A stretch of DNA of 7,511 nucleotides from Acidobacteriota bacterium (GCA_013694845.1 JACDBQ010000539.1:1-7511); one strand, 5' to 3'. Numbered from the stretch's first letter, positions 1-5,088 are shown. Numbers and translations are program-made. The notes: generated from the letters alone by a model not told the origin.

Positions 1-666
1 GACCAGCGCCGGGGCAAACGCCCGGTCGACCGCTTTCAGCATCGGACCGTGTGCCGGCGTCCACCGGCGGACGACCTCGGTGGCGTGATCGATCGTTGCC
101 AGCGCCGTTTCAGTTTCACCCGTCCCCAGCAGCGTCCGGATCACGGCGTCCTCCCAGGCCGCATACCCCTCCACGTCGGCGAGCAGCCCCGGCCGGACCA
201 GCGGCGGGAGCGCATCCCTGGCGTCGAGACCGTCGACCGGTTCCGCGAGCGCGAGCGGTGGCATCGCGTCCACCACGCTGACTGGTGACTCCGTGAAGAG
301 TAACGACGCGGCCGTCGGGCAGAAATGACTCAGGGTCAGAAAGGTCCCCCTCGTGTCCCGAAGAAAGACCCGGGGAAAGTGTCGACAGGCGGAGGGCAGC
401 ATGGCCTCGGACCCGGCGGCCTGGAGTGAACATCGATGCTGGTTGTGGAATCCGCACTCGCCGGCCGCTGTCCGCGCGACAGTAGCGGCGCCGCCGGCCC
501 CGCCGTCCGCGAACGCCAGATGCGTGGAGAAAACAGGGATGACCCTGCGGGCCTGAACCGCTTCGACGACGTGTGGCTCGACCTCGATGTCCCACTCCGT
601 CCGGCAACACTCCCCGCGGTGTCGGCAGCGGTAGGTGGCGTGGAACGAAAGGCACCGCGTGCGCAC
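1..666 (-). CDS. YkgJ/FliB-type cysteine-cluster protein, C-terminus cut by window edge
   Basis: An uninterrupted minus-strand frame of 222 codons starts at GTG 664-666 and is still open at base 1. The product has a cysteine pattern typical of the putative zinc- or iron-chelating family (YkgJ) and of flagellin lysine N-methylase FliB: Cys14, then Cys20-Cys21 in the motif RHRGECCRTEW, Cys71 (GECGF), Cys79 (RCS), Cys94 (ACRHFPR) and Cys116 (HFCPTAA). The 'CR-FP' and 'CPTAA' pieces resemble FliB-like proteins. Family knowledge suggests a metal-cluster-dependent protein, with methyl transfer in FliB; the role here is unknown because no flagellar gene is visible. About 100 residues after Cys116 show no motif I recognise. 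The only usual start codon in the frame before the upstream stop (712-714) is this GTG, and a -10-like hexamer lies 6 bases before it. The longer open frames across this stretch lack these motifs and look like shadows. Confidence 0.75.
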   Translation of the reverse strand, partial: MRTRCLSFHATYRCRHRGECCRTEWDIEVEPHVVEAVQARRVIPVFSTHLAFADGGAGGAATVARTAAGECGFHNQHRCSLQAAGSEAMLPSACRHFPRVFLRDTRGTFLTLSHFCPTAASLLFTESPVSVVDAMPPLALAEPVDGLDARDALPPLVRPGLLADVEGYAAWEDAVIRTLLGTGETETALATIDHATEVVRRWTPAHGPMLKAVDRAFAPALV

Positions 667-672
667 ATCGCC

Positions 673-678
673 AGTATA
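673..678 (-). promoter_or_regulatory. -10-like hexamer TATACT placed for a leaderless start
   Basis: On the minus strand TATACT (5 of 6 to the sigma-70 -10 consensus) is followed by six bases and then the GTG of the cysteine-cluster gene. Transcription would normally begin at about the first base of that GTG, giving an mRNA with no leader. No Shine-Dalgarno sequence is visible. I see no good -35 at the standard distance (a TTGTCA lies only 13 bases upstream). The start of transcription is inferred. Confidence 0.4.
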
Positions 679-809
679 GGTCGGTGGTCCATGACAATTC
701 CGCCGCGGAAATTACGGATCCGGCACTCTGTCTCACCCGCATGGCGCACAACCCCGCGGGAATCGGGACCGACTGGCAGGCTCGGGACTTGCTGTCTGAG
801 CAGATCCGC

Positions 810-1433
810 ATGGTACCTGAAGAATTCGGCCCTCGACTCCGGCAAGAACGCGAAGTACGCGGCATGACCCTCGACGAGCTGGCTGTCGCGACCAAGGTCA
901 GCGTGGATCTCTGGGAAGGGCTCGAGCGCAATGATTTTTCCCGCTGGCCCTCCGGAATCTCTGCCCGTGCCTTCGTCCGCGACTATGCCAACGCCATCGG
1001 GCTGGACGCTGACGCCGTCGTCAACGACTTCTGCCGCGCGTTCCCGATCGGCGATCGTCGAGCCTCGCGGATCGTGCAGGCGCAGGCGCAATTGATCGGG
1101 CACCGCCACCAGGTGGTTGCAGGCGAACTCCTCCCGGCCGGGCGCGAGCGACGCGCGACCCGCAGGACCGATAGCGCTCCACCGTCGCGGAGGGTCATTT
1201 ACGCGCCTCGCGTCGTCGCCGCCGCGATCGACGTTCTCTGCGTGACGGGGTTCGCGGTCTTCGGCGCGGGCCTGCTCGGCACCGGTCTCCTGTCCTGCGC
1301 GGGGGTCGCGTCCCTGCTCTATTTCACGGCGAGCACCATCGGCACCGGCGCGACGCCTGGTGTGAGGCTGCTCGAAGCGGTCCGGCATCGGGCCCCCTCC
1401 CTGTTTACCGACCGTCGCACCGTCAGCGTCTGA
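810..1433 (+). CDS. RodZ-type HTH protein with RDD-like membrane tail
   Basis: The predicted 207-residue protein has two parts. Residues about 6-78 (FGPRLRQEREVRGMTLDELA onward, then LWEGLERNDFSRWPSG and ARAFVRDYANAIGLD) form a helix-turn-helix of the RodZ/Xre kind (HTH_25). After a basic, hydrophilic linker (about 80-130), residues 134-175 form two hydrophobic segments that begin with an Arg (134) and carry an Asp (141), followed by GTGATPGVRLLEAVR (178-192). That resembles a short RDD domain, where Arg/Asp in the first helix and a (T)PG-R-L motif are typical. The likely role is a membrane-bound regulator or scaffold; the ligand is unknown. ATG 810 is chosen because relatives begin a few residues before 'FG-RLR'; ATG 741 is in frame and would add 23 residues. 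Neither start has a good ribosome binding site. The gene diverges from the cysteine-cluster gene, so the gap of about 140 bases probably holds promoters for both. Confidence 0.8.
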   Translation: MVPEEFGPRLRQEREVRGMTLDELAVATKVSVDLWEGLERNDFSRWPSGISARAFVRDYANAIGLDADAVVNDFCRAFPIGDRRASRIVQAQAQLIGHRHQVVAGELLPAGRERRATRRTDSAPPSRRVIYAPRVVAAAIDVLCVTGFAVFGAGLLGTGLLSCAGVASLLYFTASTIGTGATPGVRLLEAVRHRAPSLFTDRRTVSV

Positions 1434-1448
1434 GAGGACAGCTCTCAG
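1430..1448 (+). terminator. Small stem-loop over the HTH stop codon
   Basis: CTGAGAG (1430-1436) and CTCTCAG (1442-1448) are perfect complements around a 5-base loop, and the stem includes the stop codon of the HTH gene. There is no T-run after it, so it is at best a weak terminator or an mRNA 3'-end stabiliser. It also merges with the 7-base repeat array that follows, so the pairing could be a by-product of that repeat. Confidence 0.3.
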
Positions 1449-1467
1449 CTCTCAGCCGTCAGCTCAG
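1440..1467 (+). repeat. Four-unit 7-base tandem repeat (AGCTCTC type)
   Basis: The units are AGCTCTC, AGCTCTC, AGCCGTC and AGCTCAG, starting at 1440, 1447, 1454 and 1461. The array begins seven bases after the stop codon of the HTH gene. Short AGCTCTC/AGCCGTC reiterations between genes are something I associate from memory with Acidobacteriota genomes; this has not been checked. No function is known to me. Confidence 0.7.
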
Positions 1468-1512
1468 AGGCACCTACGGGCTACCAGGCTCCATCACTAG
1501 GCCGACGCCGCT

Positions 1513-1587
1513 CACCAGGGACACACAGGAAAGAAATCTGAAGGCTAGATACTCTTCGTGCTCCTGGTGACCTTGGTGACCCTGGTG
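1513..1587. repeat. Imperfect 12-base inverted repeat
   Basis: CACCAGGGACAC (1513-1524) and GTGACCCTGGTG (1576-1587) are reverse complements except for one base, with 51 bases between them. The right arm lies inside the 9-base tandem array. This could be a degenerate end pair of a small non-coding mobile element, or chance pairing involving the repeat. No target-site duplication is evident. Confidence 0.35.
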
Positions 1588-1589
1588 TT
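1554..1589 (+). repeat. Four-unit 9-base tandem repeat (CTTGGTGAC type)
   Basis: Consecutive 9-base units CTTCGTGCT, CCTGGTGAC, CTTGGTGAC and CCTGGTGTT begin at 1554, 1563, 1572 and 1581. They share the core C-TGGTG. Because 9 is a multiple of 3 the array stays open as a hydrophobic Leu/Val/Thr peptide in one frame, which creates a spurious open frame starting at 1558. I treat it as intergenic repeat DNA, not as a gene. Confidence 0.65.
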
Positions 1590-1710
1590 TGGAGCCGTTT
1601 TACGGGCTGGTAGCTTCCACCTCAGCGTCAAGCGCACGTTTCAATCTGTAATCATCGTGACGTCGACTGGTGTACGAGCTGTCTTCGTCGTCGATCGGTT
1701 CCGGTTCGCC

Positions 1711-1724
1711 CATAATGGGCCCAT
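1711..1724 (+). promoter_or_regulatory. -10-like hexamer CATAAT and ATGGGCCCAT palindrome
   Basis: CATAAT (1711-1716, 5 of 6 to consensus) is followed by six bases and the ATG at 1723, the spacing expected if the mRNA starts at the ATG itself. A perfect 10-base palindrome, ATGGGCCCAT (1715-1724), fills the space between the hexamer and the start codon and could be an operator, though it may be incidental. No Shine-Dalgarno sequence precedes the ATG. No strong -35 is seen. Confidence 0.4.
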
Positions 1725-1948
1725 GGGGATGCTGTCGATTGCAGTCGTTCTGCTGCTGCTCGCCGCGGCGATCGACCGCATCCTTTTGTGGTGCGAGCTG
1801 CGCAGGCAATGCGCTCCTGAACATCGACGCCCTTCTTCAGCCCTCACGCCAGCACGTCATCGAGATCCGGCAGGATGCGGAGTTGCACCGGGAAGAAGAC
1901 GATGACGGGAGCGGAGCAGACCCGAAAAGGACGGCCCGGCCCGATTGA
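1723..1948 (+). pseudogene. Small membrane-anchored protein, frame-disrupted, overlapping ogt
   Basis: No single frame explains this stretch, but two partial frames do. From ATG 1723 one frame encodes a transmembrane segment (MGMLSIAVVLLLLAAAIDRI, then LLWCELR) up to about 1805, after which it turns into Arg/Pro/His-rich sequence and stops at 1903-1905. From about 1805 the next frame encodes a soluble acidic tail (GNALLNIDALLQPSRQHVIE, then IRQDAELHREEDDDG) that stops at TGA 1946-1948. That stop overlaps the TTG start of the methyltransferase (TTGA), as in translationally coupled pairs. Joining the halves needs a net gain of 3n+1 or loss of 3n+2 bases near 1795-1815. From memory, Acidobacteriota have small proteins of this plan (one N-terminal helix, a short Trp/Tyr-rich basic stretch, then 'QP--HV-E'), and the middle part seems missing here. 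It could be a decayed gene or a sequence error. Confidence 0.5.
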
Positions 1949-2445
1949 TTGAAATCGCCATCATCCACACGCCGATCGACTCGCTGACCCTGGCTGCGAA
2001 GGACGGCCATTTGTGTGTCCTTCATTTCGGGGCGAAGGAAGCGCCTGTTCGGGCGGCGCTGCAGCGGTGGTACCCGGGCGAAAGCGTTGAACGCCGCCGT
2101 GATCCCGCAGGGGCCGCGACCGCCCTGGCGAAATACTTCTCCGGGCAACTGGATGCGCTGGAAGGCATCGAGGTGGAGTTGAACGGCACGGCGTTTCAGC
2201 GGCGCGTCTGGCAGGCGATCCGGAGCGTGCGCGCCGGCCACACCGCCTCGTATTCCAAGATCGCGGCGACGATCGGCGCACCGGCCGCCGTCCGCGCCGT
2301 CGGCGCCGCGAACGGCGCCAATCCGGTCGCCGTTGTCGTCCCCTGCCACCGGATCATCGGGTCGAACGGTACGCTCACGGGGTATGGCGGAGGGCTGCGA
2401 CGGAAGGAATGGCTCCTGCGCCACGAGGGCCGGCGTCTTTTCTGA
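1945..2445 (+). CDS. ogt: Methylated-DNA--protein-cysteine methyltransferase (Ogt/MGMT)
   Basis: The 166-residue product repairs O6-alkylguanine (and usually O4-alkylthymine) by moving the alkyl group irreversibly onto its own cysteine, in the cytoplasm. The active site is PCHRII with nucleophile Cys134 and its partner His135. Other hallmarks are FQRRVW (85-90), Tyr103 in SYSKIA, the arginine finger Arg117 in VRAVGAANGANP, and the C-terminal LTGYGGGLRRKEWLL (144-158). The N-terminal ribonuclease-H-like domain (about 1-75) is of the usual divergent kind, and the length is normal for the short Ogt form without an AdaA part. TTG 1945 is the only reasonable start: the frame has a stop at 1903-1905, and the protein begins 8 residues before the conserved 'TPIDSL' strand. 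The TTG overlaps the stop of the small upstream frame, so translation is probably coupled to it. AAAAGG (1925-1930) is a distant possible ribosome site. Confidence 0.93.
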   Translation: MIEIAIIHTPIDSLTLAAKDGHLCVLHFGAKEAPVRAALQRWYPGESVERRRDPAGAATALAKYFSGQLDALEGIEVELNGTAFQRRVWQAIRSVRAGHTASYSKIAATIGAPAAVRAVGAANGANPVAVVVPCHRIIGSNGTLTGYGGGLRRKEWLLRHEGRRLF

Positions 2446-2471
2446 GCCTGCGACGCCCGGTGGGACCGACG

Positions 2472-3383
2472 CTATCGGGTAAAGCCCTCGTAGACCAGTC
2501 GCGAGAGTTTCGCGCCGAGCAGGACGCCCTCGTTGTCCACGCCTCCACGTGTATCCGTGCCCCGCCGCACGAAGATCGCGATGACGTAACGGATCTTCTC
2601 GCTCGTGACGATCGCGGCATCGACCCGAATGGCCCCCCGCTTTCCCTGCGGGTCGGCCTGCTTCTCGGAATCGGTGCCCGTCTTGTTCCCGACCTGGACG
2701 GCTCCCGGCAGCAGACGCGGGATCATGGCGCGATCCTGCTGACGCCGGAGCGTGGCGACCATCGACGCTGACGCCGCAGGATTCACCGCCCGCCCCTCGG
2801 CGATGAGCGCCATCAGCCTGGCCATCTCCCGCGGTGTCGACATGCCGAGCCCGAACTCCCGTTCCAGTTTGGGGTACACATCCGGCTTGCCGTCGCGGAA
2901 GGTCGGCCGGAAGATCCTGGTGTGTTCAAGCCCATACCCCTGGAGTCGGTCATCGATTTTCTTCGTCCCCAGCCGCTCGACCAGCATGTTGGTCGCGGAG
3001 TTGTCGCTCAGAACGATCATCAGGTGAACCAGGTCACCCACCGTCAGCCTCAGGCCATGTGACATTCCGTTCAGTACACCCGATCCACCGACCTTGTCTC
3101 CTTCCTGCACGGTGAGCATCGTTTCCATCGACAGGGTTCCCTCGGCGACCTGGTGCCAAGCCTCGAGCATGACGGCGATCTTTATCGCACTCGCGGTGGG
3201 AAACCGCAGGTCCGCGTTCACGAGAACTTCTTCACCCGTGCCTAGGTTGACGGCCGCCAGACCTGCGGAACCGTCGAAGTGCCGAATCGCGGAATCGATC
3301 TCGTCCATGTTCATCCGGGACGGTTTTGCCCCTGCCTGCAGAGCGGCGGCGACGCTGATAAATGTCCAGAGCAGCAGGCGCAT
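2472..3383 (-). CDS. Secreted class A beta-lactamase-like serine hydrolase
   Basis: The 303-residue protein starts with a signal peptide (about 1-19, MRLLLWTFISVAAALQAGA). It carries the penicillin-recognising motifs: Ser65-A-I-Lys68 (S-x-x-K nucleophile motif), Ser126-Asp-Asn128 (SDN) and Lys234-Thr-Gly236 (KTG), with class A spacing between them. The omega-loop region (about 155-185) differs: the usual E-x-x-L-N with the general-base Glu166 is absent, and IFRPTFRDGKPDVYPKLERE leads into the STPREM helix instead. Family knowledge (beta-lactamase2 group) says such proteins may be peptidases, esterases or weak beta-lactamases, so antibiotic resistance should not be assumed. It acts outside the cytoplasmic membrane. 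It is convergent with ogt (26 bases apart) and divergent from the GlsB-type gene. ATG 3383 gives a complete signal peptide and lies 5 bases from a -10-like hexamer. Confidence 0.88.
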   Translation of the reverse strand: MRLLLWTFISVAAALQAGAKPSRMNMDEIDSAIRHFDGSAGLAAVNLGTGEEVLVNADLRFPTASAIKIAVMLEAWHQVAEGTLSMETMLTVQEGDKVGGSGVLNGMSHGLRLTVGDLVHLMIVLSDNSATNMLVERLGTKKIDDRLQGYGLEHTRIFRPTFRDGKPDVYPKLEREFGLGMSTPREMARLMALIAEGRAVNPAASASMVATLRRQQDRAMIPRLLPGAVQVGNKTGTDSEKQADPQGKRGAIRVDAAIVTSEKIRYVIAIFVRRGTDTRGGVDNEGVLLGAKLSRLVYEGFTR

Positions 3384-3388
3384 GGCCG

Positions 3389-3394
3389 ACTATA
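3389..3394 (-). promoter_or_regulatory. -10-like hexamer TATAGT next to the hydrolase start
   Basis: On the minus strand TATAGT (5 of 6 to consensus) is followed by only five bases (CGGCC) and then the ATG of the serine hydrolase. Transcription would begin at or within the start codon, so the mRNA would be leaderless or nearly so. No Shine-Dalgarno sequence fits in this space, and no good -35 is present at 16-18 bases. Confidence 0.45.
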
Positions 3395-3462
3395 ACCTGC
3401 CGACCCGGCTCAGCCGTCATCGGTGGACGATGCTTTGCATTTACCCCGATCGGAGGGATGAG

Positions 3463-3714
3463 ATGGGCATTCTTGCGTGGATTCTGTTCGGTCTGGTGAT
3501 CGGTATCATCGCTAAGCTGTTGATGCCTGGGCGCGATCCCGGCGGTTTCATCATCACCATATTGCTGGGCATCGCTGGCGCGCTACTCGGGGGCTTCATC
3601 GGTCGGGCCATGGGCTTTTATGGGCCGAATGAGAGCGCAGGCTGGCTCATATCGATTCTGGGCGCCATAATTCTCCTGGTGCTCTACCGCATGATGGTGC
3701 GCCGGCGCGCCTGA
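3463..3714 (+). CDS. GlsB/YeaQ/YmgE-family small membrane protein
   Basis: The 83-residue protein is almost entirely three hydrophobic helices: about 4-22, 28-50 and 60-76, ending in a basic RRRA tail. The pattern GLVIGIIAKLLMPGRDPGG, then ITILLGIAGALLGGFIG and GWLISILGAIILLVLYR matches the transglycosylase-associated family (PF04226). Its members are often stress-induced; despite the name no enzyme activity is established for them. The start is well supported by GGAGGG at 3452-3457, five bases before ATG 3463, the best ribosome binding site in the window. It diverges from the serine hydrolase, with 79 bases between the two starts, so the promoters are back to back. A strong hairpin follows the stop codon. 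Length is normal for the family. Confidence 0.92.
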   Translation: MGILAWILFGLVIGIIAKLLMPGRDPGGFIITILLGIAGALLGGFIGRAMGFYGPNESAGWLISILGAIILLVLYRMMVRRRA

Positions 3715-3733
3715 CGCCGCTCAAGCCACAGCC

Positions 3734-3769
3734 GCGCGAGTGCGGAGAGACGGCTCCCCGCGCTCGCGC
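3734..3769 (+). terminator. 12-bp GC-rich hairpin after the GlsB-type gene
   Basis: GCGCGAGTGCGG (3734-3745) pairs with CCGCGCTCGCGC (3758-3769) along 12 positions with one G-U pair and a 12-base loop. It begins 20 bases after the stop codon of the GlsB-type gene. The T-run behind it is weak (AATTTCT, 3775-3781), so it is an imperfect intrinsic terminator; it may also be a 3'-end stabiliser. Confidence 0.5.
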
Positions 3770-3781
3770 CCGGCAATTTCT

Positions 3782-3798
3782 AACCGGGCGTCCCGGTT
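3782..3798 (+). other. Perfect 7-bp hairpin upstream of the LolA-like gene
   Basis: AACCGGG and CCCGGTT flank a 3-base loop (CGT). The hairpin lies 20 bases before ATG 3818 and just after the larger GC hairpin. It could be an operator, part of a tandem terminator, or a leader structure; a 3-base loop is tight but possible. No T-run follows it on the plus strand. Confidence 0.4.
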
Positions 3799-3817
3799 GC
3801 CACTCCGATGGAGCCCC

Positions 3818-4582
3818 ATGCAGACCCCCATGCAGACGATGATCCGAGCCCTCATACCCCGCGCCGCAACCGTCGCCGCAACCTTGTCGCTGGCCACCTC
3901 GATCGTCCAGGCACAGACCGTCGCTGAGGTCGATGAGATCGTCGCGCGCAACATCGCGGCGAAGGGAGGCGCCGCGACGCTCAAAAGCACGACGAGCGTC
4001 CGCACCACGGGCCGGGGCACCATGCAGGGGGCCGAGATGAGCGTCGTGTCGGCCAACAAGCGGCCATTCTTCATGCGGAACGAAATGGAGATGGCGGGGC
4101 AGAAGGTGATTCAGGGCTTCGACGGCGAGAAGGTCTGGATGGCGATGGGGGACGAGCCACCCCGGACGCTGCCGCCGGGACCGCAGACCGAAACGACGAA
4201 GCGAACGTCCCAGATCGATTCGCCCCTGCTCGACTACAAGACGAACGGTACGAAGATCGACCTCGGAGAGCCTCTCACAGAGGCGGGGCGCAAGCTGCAC
4301 CACCTTGTCGTCACGCCGAAGACCGGCCCGGCGATGCACTTCTACCTCGACGCCGCGACCGGTCTCGAAGCGAAGATGATCATCGACGTCGAAGAGAACG
4401 GACAGAAGACCAGGATGGAGCTGCAGTTCTCGGACTACAAGACCGTGGAGGGGCGAACCGTGCCGTTCACCGTCAAGCAGTTTGTGAACGGAAACCAGGT
4501 CGGTCAGATGAAATACGAGAAGGTGGAGTTCAACGTCCCGCTCGACGACGCGATATTCCGGATGCCGAAGATCGGCCGGTGA
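3818..4582 (+). CDS. Secreted LolA/outer-membrane lipoprotein-sorting-like protein
   Basis: The 254-residue protein has an N-terminal signal peptide (basic MIRALIPR, then a hydrophobic stretch, probable cleavage after about residue 33 near QAQ). The mature part starts with a helical VAEVDEIVARNIAAKGG, followed by alternating strand-like segments, for example KVIQGFDGEKVWMAMG (96-111), HHLVVTPKTGPAMHFYLDAA (161-180), GLEAKMI (182-188) and MELQFSDYKTVEGRTVPFTV (200-219). This 'FDG-K-W', 'FYLD--TGL' and 'F-DY--V-G--VPF' pattern is that of LolA/LolB-fold proteins, common as many paralogues in Acidobacteriota. Its role is probably periplasmic binding of a lipid or lipoprotein; there is no enzyme motif. 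ATG 3818 is chosen because GGAG lies 4 bases upstream; in-frame ATGs at 3830 and 3839 are alternatives that keep the signal peptide. It has no lipobox cysteine. It converges on the receiver-like gene with a 3-base gap. Confidence 0.75.
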   Translation: MQTPMQTMIRALIPRAATVAATLSLATSIVQAQTVAEVDEIVARNIAAKGGAATLKSTTSVRTTGRGTMQGAEMSVVSANKRPFFMRNEMEMAGQKVIQGFDGEKVWMAMGDEPPRTLPPGPQTETTKRTSQIDSPLLDYKTNGTKIDLGEPLTEAGRKLHHLVVTPKTGPAMHFYLDAATGLEAKMIIDVEENGQKTRMELQFSDYKTVEGRTVPFTVKQFVNGNQVGQMKYEKVEFNVPLDDAIFRMPKIGR

Positions 4583-4585
4583 GTC

Positions 4586-5005
4586 TCAGGCCGTGACTGC
4601 GGACGCGGCGAGCCTCAGCGCGACGATCACCAGGAGGTCGTCGCGAGTAAACGGACGAACGAGCATGCCTTCACACTCCGGTGTCCCGGCCCTGGCGACA
4701 TAGACCGTTTCCATCTCGGGGCAGTGCCGTCGCAAGCGGGCAGCGAGGGCCGGACCAGAGACATCCTCCATCGACAGTTCCGCGACCAGCACGTCGACCC
4801 GCCCGGCCTTCAGGCAGGCCAGCACCGCATGGCCCGCATGTGCAGCCGTCACGACCGTGTAGCCTTCGCGGCCCAGCACGCGTGCGGCGACGTCCCGCAG
4901 ATCCGCATCACTGGTCACGACGAGCACCACCGGCGTTTCCGGACGGCGGTCTACGGGCGTTTCGACGACGGGGATCGAACCCCGCCACACGATCTGGGGC
5001 TGCAT
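4586..5005 (-). CDS. Stand-alone degenerate receiver-domain (pseudo-receiver) protein
   Basis: The 139-residue protein is a single response-regulator receiver fold (about 26-133) after a short Pro-rich N-terminus. The strands and helices can be followed: VVLVVTSDADLRDVAARVLG, YTVVTAAHAGHAVLACLKAG, VDVLVAELSMEDVSG and METVYVARAG, ending with GMLVRPFTRDDLL. Compared with CheY every catalytic position is changed: the acidic pair is Thr31-Ser32, the phospho-Asp is Glu76, the conserved Thr is Ala104 and the Lys is Arg117. The stretch from the Thr to the Lys position is 13 residues rather than about 22, so helix 4 is shortened or lost. No output domain is present. It cannot work as a normal phospho-switch; Glu76 may imitate an active state, or the protein may be a binding platform. 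ATG 5005 is preferred because AAAAGG lies 7 bases upstream; TTG 5059 is an in-frame alternative adding 18 residues. It lies downstream of the kinase-regulator operon, on the same strand. Confidence 0.75.
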   Translation of the reverse strand: MQPQIVWRGSIPVVETPVDRRPETPVVLVVTSDADLRDVAARVLGREGYTVVTAAHAGHAVLACLKAGRVDVLVAELSMEDVSGPALAARLRRHCPEMETVYVARAGTPECEGMLVRPFTRDDLLVIVALRLAASAVTA

Positions 5006-5014
5006 TCTTTGACC

Positions 5015-5088
5015 TTTTGCTGACGCTTGGGTGTAGACCACCGAGCTTCGCAAGGCCAATGCCGAGGTGGAAGGCAGTTTTTTGCTGA
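5015..5088 (-). promoter_or_regulatory. Structured leader of the pseudo-receiver gene
   Basis: The 5' side of the pseudo-receiver gene contains a direct repeat (minus-strand TCAGCAAAA, at 5015-5023 and 5080-5088, 65 bases apart) that brackets a possible hairpin at 5038-5070. The stem arms are CCACC (5038-5042) and GGTGG (5066-5070); on the plus strand they are followed inward by G-A/G-A, then a G-C pair, which could form tandem sheared G-A pairs. I do not recognise a known riboswitch. The layout could be a regulatory leader or operator pair. Confidence 0.3.

Noticed and set aside
116..1388. Two long minus-strand open frames (116-931 and 336-1388).
   Set aside because: They cover the HTH gene antisense and the cysteine-cluster gene out of frame, are rich in Arg/Pro/Gly/Ser, and contain no recognisable domain. 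High GC content gives such frames by chance.
1558..1722. A plus-strand frame beginning with a Leu/Val/Thr-rich segment that could be read as a signal peptide or membrane helix.
   Set aside because: The hydrophobic start is the translation of the 9-base tandem repeat, and no ribosome site is present. Only the part from ATG 1723 shows an independent membrane segment.
1837..2424. A 195-residue minus-strand frame opposite ogt.
   Set aside because: The plus strand has an unmistakable methyltransferase with the PCHR active site; the antisense frame has no motif.
2446..2471. A short CGGT/ACCG stem between the converging ogt and hydrolase genes as a two-way terminator.
   Set aside because: The stem is only four base pairs with a three-base loop and no T-run on either side.
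4955..4995. A GGTTCGATCCCC sequence on the minus strand that looks like the T-arm of a tRNA.
   Set aside because: With a 7-base loop only three stem pairs form, no acceptor, D-arm or anticodon arm fits around it, and it lies in the coding frame of the receiver-like gene (W-R-G-S-I-P).
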